Positions 57,151 through 64,000 of a DNA stretch of 64,000 nt are shown in pieces. The notes below the pieces were generated by a model, which did no database searches, was not told the DNA's origin, and saw nothing but the letters and a program-made list of their open reading frames with translations. Location: contig BLAL01000004.1 of the NCBI GenBank assembly GCA_015698045.1, positions 310,001 to 374,000 of the forward strand, read 5' to 3'. The stretch is from Rhizophagus clarus (taxonomy: Eukaryota > Glomeromycota > Glomeromycetes > Glomerales > Glomeraceae). The first letter of the stretch is position 1; the number at the start of each line of letters is the position of its first letter. The position numbers were made by a program, and so were the translations under genes.

Positions 57151-58884
57151 ATGCAAAAATGATTTTTAACCGGTTATTAACCGGTTAATCTTAACCGGTT
57201 CCAATCTCTATTCTAAAATTCGACTTTTGATTCGATTAATCGATTGTGCACTATTTACTATTAAATTTTGTGCCATAACAATTTCAATGGTTCAATGATT
57301 TTGATTCCAATAAGTTACTTCATTTTAATTATTTTGTAAATTATTGGTTGATCGTAATAACTCACGTTTATTCTTTTTGTGATTATTTAATTCAATCCAC
57401 GTTAAAAATATAATGTATTTTTTTTTTCTAAATTATATTATCTAATATAAAATTATCTTTCAATCCATTTTGCATTTCTACTAATCTATTTATCTTTACC
57501 AAAGAAATTACGTCAGTTTACGCAATCTAAAAATATATACGTAACTTTTCCATCCAAATTAGGATTAATTATGAAAAATGCGCCCATTGTCGAAATTTTA
57601 ATGCATCAGGGTGTGATCATCAATTTGGGCGCAAAAAGCATCTTGTGTACCATCTATCAGATAAAAAATTTGGGGATAACAACCATTTCTATCCAATGAA
57701 ATTCGCTGGAAACTAAACCGACCGAAGAATGCATGGTAATACCGTAATTGCATGTGACGGATTAGGTATTAATCAATAGAAAACTGGGATAATGGCTAAA
57801 TCAGGCGATGTTGGTATTGGTGATCAAAATCATACTATACAATGTATACCTGAAATAGTGACACGTATAAGCAAAAACAGTATCGTACGATATTTTAAAT
57901 CACTGTTTCAAAGACTCACGTTATGCAGTTGATCTAATTGGCGTCCTTAATAAATTTCTTGATCGCAATGTTATGTTAATTACGATTTTATTATAAAGTT
58001 AAAATGGCGTCATTAAAAAATAATTTGGCGCTTTGCAAAAGTATATTTCACGGGAAAATCATCTATAAATACATGTTAGATTCCATTAACAAGAAAGTTG
58101 TGTGGTCAATTCCCACCAATTCGTAAAAATATCGAAAATCAATAAATCGCAAAACAACCGACGAGCTCGTGCGAAATTGAAAATTTTTTCGTAAATTTTA
58201 TCGCTTCTTCTTTGTCATGCAACATGTCTCGTCTTAAATCATATATGATAGACCATACAAATATTAATTCTATGGACATGAATTTTAAGTTTATGGATAT
58301 TTATGACAAACATTAACAAAATTATTTTTATGGAATATGATTGATTATTGAAGATCAACTCCCATGATTTTTTATTCTTCCACTTAAATAGAAACATGAA
58401 AGAAATAAGCAGAATTATTCCTTTTTCCTCCCTTGTTATTGTTATTAATATTTTTTTTTTTTTCATCTTTTTCCTTTTTTTTTTTTTCTTTAATATATAT
58501 AAGTAAATTTTTGGCAAAGTAAAAGTTTTCTTTTAACAATTTGTATGTACTTTTCCTATATATTGGGCAAATTAACCCATGATTTTCGAAAAAATTTTAT
58601 TTTATTTTGTTCTTGTTTTGTTTGTTTTGTTTTATTTTATCTTTATTTATTTTTTATCTTTATTTATTTTTTATTTTAATGTTATTTTATTTTATCTTTG
58701 TTATACCTAAATAAATTTTTATCACGTGGTTTTATATAACAAACATTGACGTCAAGATGAAATGAATTTTTATATTAAAGAATAAGTGATATGAATTTGT
58801 GTCCGGACCAAATTTCCTTCGTTATAAAAATTATATTGGGAAAATATGGTATAATACGGAAATAAAAAAGATTTTTTTTTTATA
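57151..58884. other. No gene; low-complexity tracts
   Basis: AT-rich. T-rich runs at about 58440-58495 and a TTTATTTTA-type simple repeat at 58590-58705 give long meaningless frames. No coding signal or repeat boundary found elsewhere. Confidence 0.45.
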
Positions 58885-59357
58885 CAGTCAGACCTCCATA
58901 CAATCACCCTCTATATAATAACACCTCTTTATAAGAACCCAATTTAATTAAATTACCTCTCTATAATAACGATTCAACTATAATCACTATCACCATAAAT
59001 CTTTTAACCTACATATTATTTTTATTAGTAATTAAATCTTCCTATAATCACCGAATTTCAGTTACAAGTAAATCTTTGGTCAAATATCATAATTTTGACC
59101 AGCATTATCAAATCGTACAATTTCAATAATAAAATTTTTGGTGTATTTAATAACTATTTAATATTACATAAGGTCCTTTATTAAGGAAATTCATAATTCT
59201 AGCTGATATTATAATTATAGTCATGGCTAATTTAATATTTATAATTTCGGCTAGAATTTAATTTCAGCCAAAATAATATAAATTTTATATAATCACGCCT
59301 CTATACAATCACTGATTTTGGCGGAACCGAAAGGGAGATTATATAGAGGGCTGACTG
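58885..59357. mobile_element. MITE, pogo/Tc1-mariner type, longer copy
   Basis: 473 bases. CAGTCAGACCTCCATACAAT at the left and CAGTCAGCCCTCTATATAAT read from the right are imperfect inverses. TA stands on both sides (58883-58884 and 59358-59359). Beyond the ends, ACC(T)CTCTATAATAAC-like words repeat through the first 150 bases. Related to 9320-9515 and the single end at 24807. Confidence 0.85.
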
Positions 59358-59860
59358 TATATTAAAAAAAATGATACTTTCAAAAATTCGTTATATAAAA
59401 ATCAATCATCCACTTCAAGGACATCCACTTCAGGGATTTTTTCAAATTAAAACAGATGACTTCAAATAAACTAGGAATTTCCATTGGAGAATTACATGTC
59501 AAATTTCTTTTTGTCTTTTTTATCTCATAAGTCATAACTACCGTTATTAACTAAATGAGTATTGCTAAATATCGCCGCCGGTGATTATCACTGCAGGCCA
59601 ATTATATTACATTATTATTAAATACATAATTTATCTTATAATCATAACCAATATTATTGAATACAATTATATTGACAAATTATATTATATATAATATTAT
59701 TAATGAGAAATTAATTACACGAAATAACGTTGTAAAATTTGATTTATTCATATATTTACAAATTCATTACAAAGACATTTTCTATTGTTACCAAAAGAAT
59801 TTCTATATAAAAGAAATCCATTTTGTTACCCACGAAAAAATAAATCCTACCCCAAACAGT
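59358..59860. other. No gene seen
   Basis: AT-rich. Two ORFs at 59657-60021 are overlapping low-quality frames; the better signal there is on the minus strand (next entry). Confidence 0.4.
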
Positions 59861-59864
59861 ATTT

Positions 59865-62510
59865 GAGATTTCTTGCGAGTATTGTAAGTCTTGCGAGTGG
59901 TACTTTGGTTCTTAGATGGTCTGGTTGTTTTTTCTTTTCCAAGCCTTTCTGGTCGATTATTATTTCTCCAACAGAAATAGGAAAGGTTGGAAAATCATTT
60001 TTAAACTTAATAATAATCTAAAAAAAAATTATCATATGTTTAAAAATTTGAAATATATAAATATATAACTTACACTATTAATAACATCTTGGATTTTACC
60101 CGGTGCTTGTTCTGATGCATATTTCCCTTTTTCACAGCATTCAATCGATCATGAAGGTTCCTCTGTAAGTTGCAGATTAATTAATATGCAATCTTACGTA
60201 AATTTAAAGAATTATTTATTCGCCTGATAAGTCCAATATGTATCATACGGCAAATTAAGAAAATCTTTCCAATCTTTTTGTTTTTTCCATTGTTTCCATT
60301 CTTCTTTAGTAATAGGATCCATGTGGAACTAACAAATTCTGTTAATATTATTAATGTTGTTATTTTTAACCATTTTTATATTTAATTATCAATGTATTAA
60401 CAATGCCTGCAAGAGTATTTGGTGGCGTGACAGTAGAAATAGGTGTTGGCGCAGAAGGTGTTTGTTGAGCGCAGAACTTTTGGATTTGAAGTAATAAAGT
60501 GTGCTATTTGTGATAATTCTGGAACTGAGTCGCTCAAAAATGACCAATAATCTAAAGGAGTTTGTTCTAATTCTAATAAAGAAGGTTCATTAAATGGAAA
60601 AAAACTTTTTTATATGCCAATGATTCTCGTACCATAGAAGTTGGATTTTACCAACCATTTAATATAAATATTGAACCCACTTATTAAGATTAATGTGAGA
60701 AAGTTTAGGATCTGATGCAAAAAATTATAATTTATAGGATGGATGTAAAAAAAAGGATAAAATAAATAAAGGTTGTTCCCAGGTTTTCCATCGTCTTTCT
60801 AATCTTCTTGTTATCATTTCCCTATAATTGTCATCATCACATTCTGAAGTGCATTGCATAAAGTATCCAAAAGAATGCAATACATCATATAATCGAGCTT
60901 TATCTTTTTTGCAACAAGTTCAATGCAGCACAAAATGGATAAAGAATCTTTTCTAATTTTACAAGATTTATCCAAAAGTCTAGATTATCAATGAGATAAT
61001 TTTGCTAGCCATTAGTTTGTTACCATTATTCCCTTCTTCTTCTTCATATACAACTGTTACATCACTAAGATCATTCCTTCCTGCTAAAGACTAAAAGTAT
61101 TTAAAATTAACTGTTAGATTAACGATGTTTTAATAAAAACATTAATATTAAATATTAAAACTAACCTTTAATGCGCGCTTATTTTTGAGAACCGATTGGT
61201 AACAAAAATAATAAGAATTTCAACGTGTTTGACCATGTTGTATTAATGTAATATATTTGTTATATATTCTTTTTTGTTCATTGTGAAGATCTTTAGTAAA
61301 TTTTGATGATGCATTAAAGTGTTTAACGATTGCAGTTGCATTTTTAGAAGTTTCAAGTAACCTTTGTGATGATTTGAGGACGTCTGCTACACAGAGATTT
61401 GTCTGGTGCGCAAAACAAGGCAAAAAAACTATATCATTATGTATTCGTCTTAATTGTTTTCTAAATAACAAAATATTATTTATTAGTTCAACATAAAATT
61501 TAAAAAAATAAACTTAAAAAAAAAATTCTTACCGAGCTGCATTGTAAGAGGAAGCAGAGTCAGGGATGACAGTATTTATTTTTATGTTTTTTTTGCTCGA
61601 GTTTCATTTAAAAATGCACTAATATGTTTAACTGCTGCATCAGTATTTCCACGATCCCGCTAATATCTTTTGCTCCCCATATTAATACTTGTCCATCTGA
61701 TCTTGTAATCACTAAACCCAAAATGTTTGGTTTAACGACATTTTTCAAACTATTAAGTGAATAGAAACACCATATTTGTCATCTTTAGCAGCAGCTTCTA
61801 TATTATTTTGTACACGTTCAGCAGAATTCTTTAATGTTTCATCAGCTAAAGTTTTTCGATTTGGCAATTGCAATAAAGGTGAAATAAATTAAAAAAAATT
61901 AGATTGTTTCCTGATTTTCCACCCATTGGAACGCCCATCCATTTGAAATTAACATACGTAACAACAATCTATAAAACGTGTCTATCTCATTTGGTAAAAG
62001 TTTTCTTCCGATATACTGATTTATAGTTGATTGTACTTTTTCAGAATTATTACTCAATCGTTTTGATGTACCACTTGTGGAAGTTGATGCAGTTGATCGT
62101 AGAAAATGATGCTTGAGATAGATTATCGTCGTCTTCGTCTAGTTCCAGCACTATAATAATTCAAATATAATATCTAATAATATAAAAATAAATAAATAAA
62201 TATATAAAAATTAAAAATGTAAAACAAAAAAAATATAAATAATAAATTAAATATACATTGATTTAATTGTCTTTTCAAATTATTAGCTGTTCGAAGTTCG
62301 CGGTCCTCTGTTTTCTTGTCTCTATATTTTCTTTTACATATTTAACTCTATCTGGATATGTCGTTTTGAAATTTTCACATACAGATAAATGTTTGCAAAT
62401 ACTAGGGACTGTATTTGATATATTTATTTTACGCGCTTCTGCTTCTGCCCAGTCCAACCTTTTACCATTACACAACCCCGACATACTGCTAAATAATTAC
62501 TTTGGTTAAC
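59865..62510 (-). pseudogene. hAT-type transposase (DUF659-like), decayed
   Basis: Minus-strand fragments follow the order of a hAT transposase. The N-terminal part has INISNTVPSICKHLSVCENF and DRVKYVKENIETRKQRTANF (62275-62440). The catalytic region has VIPDSASSYNAAR (about 61540-61580), then FLPCFAHQTNLCVADVLKSS and SKNATAIVKHFNASSKFTKD (61290-61440). The C-terminal dimerisation region has EPSLLELEQTPLDYWSFLSD (about 60530-60585). A terminal piece, MDPITKEEWKQWKKQKDWKD, is at about 60270-60325. Frameshifts and stops separate these. VGEIIIDQKGLEKKKQPDHL at about 59905-59965 may be a last exon or another gene. No terminal repeats were identified. Confidence 0.75.
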
Positions 62511-64000
62511 TTTAACATCTTTTTTTACATGAACAAACTCGTAAACAGTGGGAAGGTTTTCCACCGCGACTTGTCACATTGTATTTAGTTTATTTCGATT
62601 TCCAAGAGTTAGAAAAAAAAAAAATTTTTTTTTTTGGTTAATTTATGATCGATTTTGTTACACTGGAATACTGGAACCAATTTCGGAATAGTATTCATAA
62701 TTTATTCAATTTTCGGTAGATTCGTTTTTAATAGAATCGATTCCAATCCATAGTTCCACTCAGAGTCAATGCAATAGACTCAGTTAAAGATATATTTTTA
62801 CTAACATAGTTATTACTTAAGACAATACACGGCTCTATTTACACCTTCAATTATTTCTTTCTTTCTTTTTTTTTCAACAGAAGCAATGATTAAATGACTC
62901 ATATGTCATAAACAATACAAAAGACAAATAGCTTTGGAAAATATCAATGAAGCAAATAACAGAAAATCTGGAATTTATTGGTTACTGCCAGGGGTAACAG
63001 CTGAAAAAAACAGCAATTGTTTATGAAATAAAAAAAAAACAAAATAAAACAACATGCTGCTCTACTAGAATTAAGTTAATTGTTCTGAAAATGAATTTTT
63101 TTGGATTTTTAACGGTAATATGTATCACTATAATCAAAATCTGGTAGTTGAGTCCAATTTTAGTGATTCTAACTTGAGGATAAAATATTTCGACTATTCT
63201 CAAAGAACATTTGAACTCATATGTCACTCCAAGAAATAAATGATCCTGATCCACTTCAATATTCTACTGATATTGATATAGAAATAGAAATGAATCCTCT
63301 TCAAGAACTCAACTCAACTGCTTATCCAAACAAGAAAACAAAACAAAAGAAAAAAAAACTGTTTCAAATGCACGAAATATTGTAAATTCTGTAGGACGTA
63401 TATTAATATCTTTTATAGTATTACGGGAAAGAGGAGTTTAAATATACAATATCATATACATTTATTTTTCAAAAATTAATATCCCTTCTTTATTAGAAAG
63501 TATGGAATCTGCTCTTAGCATAAATTATGTAATAATATGTAAAGATAATAATATTTTAAATAAAATGATTTATTAGCATTCTATTCGTAATTTTTTGGGC
63601 CAATGAGTATGATCACATAAATTATTATTACAACAAAAGTTATTTTCATATTCTAATATTTTAATGATTGCAGATTTTCTGTTTACACCACTATTTTTAA
63701 AGGTTTGTTTGAAAAAATGAGATGTGTGAGTATAATTTTTATTCTAATTCAACATATAAGGGGTAATGTCTGATACTCTGATTTCTGATAAAATCCATTA
63801 TCACATAAGGAAAATAATTTGTCTTTGAAGAGAAAAATATATTTCAAGAAATTCATTCCTTAAATTGCGAATTTATGATGCACGAGAAATTGGAAGAATT
63901 TTGACAAATCAAATTACTCAAGTGCTTTCAATTTATCTTTGCATACTAAGCAATTGAACCTTGTTCCTTCCAAAAACAAAATTTAACATTGATGCGTTTC
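62511..64000. other. No firmly supported gene
   Basis: Mostly AT-rich sequence. A plus-strand frame from ATG 63221 to TAA 63385 reads MSLQEINDPDPLQYSTDIDI, then a Lys-rich stretch. This acidic-then-basic start resembles transposase N-termini in this genome, but nothing recognisable follows. The window ends in sequence with no clear feature. Confidence 0.35.

Noticed and set aside
58590-58705. TTTATTTTA-type simple repeat as a possible centromere or origin
   Set aside because: Short and unremarkable in a genome this AT-rich; no further evidence.

Overview
The window looks like a chromosomal piece of an arbuscular mycorrhizal fungus, most probably Rhizophagus-like (Glomeromycotina). The reasons are the very AT-rich background, short GT-AG introns of about 68-90 bases, a dense layer of dead DNA transposons, and members of families known to be greatly expanded in these fungi (F-box/LRR proteins, TKL-type kinase fusions, UDP-glycosyltransferases). 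Species is an inference; nothing in the window is diagnostic by itself.

Layout. 1-7.7 kb is a decayed virus-like or plasmid-like block. It holds a family-B DNA polymerase with an embedded endonuclease VII-like zinc/HNH module (2667-6065, two in-frame TGA codons), small satellite genes on both sides, a coiled-coil gene running off the left edge, and an F-box/LRR gene. Three of the small genes carry single-base frameshifts. The block looks richer in GC than its surroundings and ends in a diverged tandem-repeat array followed by a nested hairpin. 7.7-13.4 kb is mostly non-coding, with a MITE and a dead hAT transposase. 13.4-15.4 kb is a complete five-exon UDP-glycosyltransferase gene with a 30-base microexon. 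15.5-22.1 kb is a string of non-autonomous transposons and one LINE-like insertion, several with clear target-site duplications.

22.1-56.3 kb is the most interesting part: a cluster of one divergent protein family. Four intact single-exon genes (22163-24076 and 35316-37250 on the minus strand; 47751-49682 and 50424-52358 on the plus strand) encode proteins of about 640 residues with a MACPF-like signature (YG-x-FIPT-x-I-x-x-GGR), an N-terminal part that looks like a beta-grasp fold, and a cysteine motif at the C-terminus. They form two subfamilies arranged as a mirror image. Beside them lies a multi-exon gene (37853-41188) joining a degenerate, probably dead kinase domain to two diverged MACPF-like modules. 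A broken second copy (52995-56340) has been hit by three transposons, and a broken fragment of the simple type lies at 33240-34080. The pseudokinase-plus-pore-former plan resembles MLKL-like executioners in logic, but not by demonstrated homology. The function of the cluster is unknown; self/non-self recognition, cell death or defence are hypotheses only.

56.3-64 kb is non-coding sequence with MITEs and a dead minus-strand hAT transposase. Long gene-free stretches are listed where nothing could be recognised. All reading was by eye: paralogue alignments are approximate and no database search was run.
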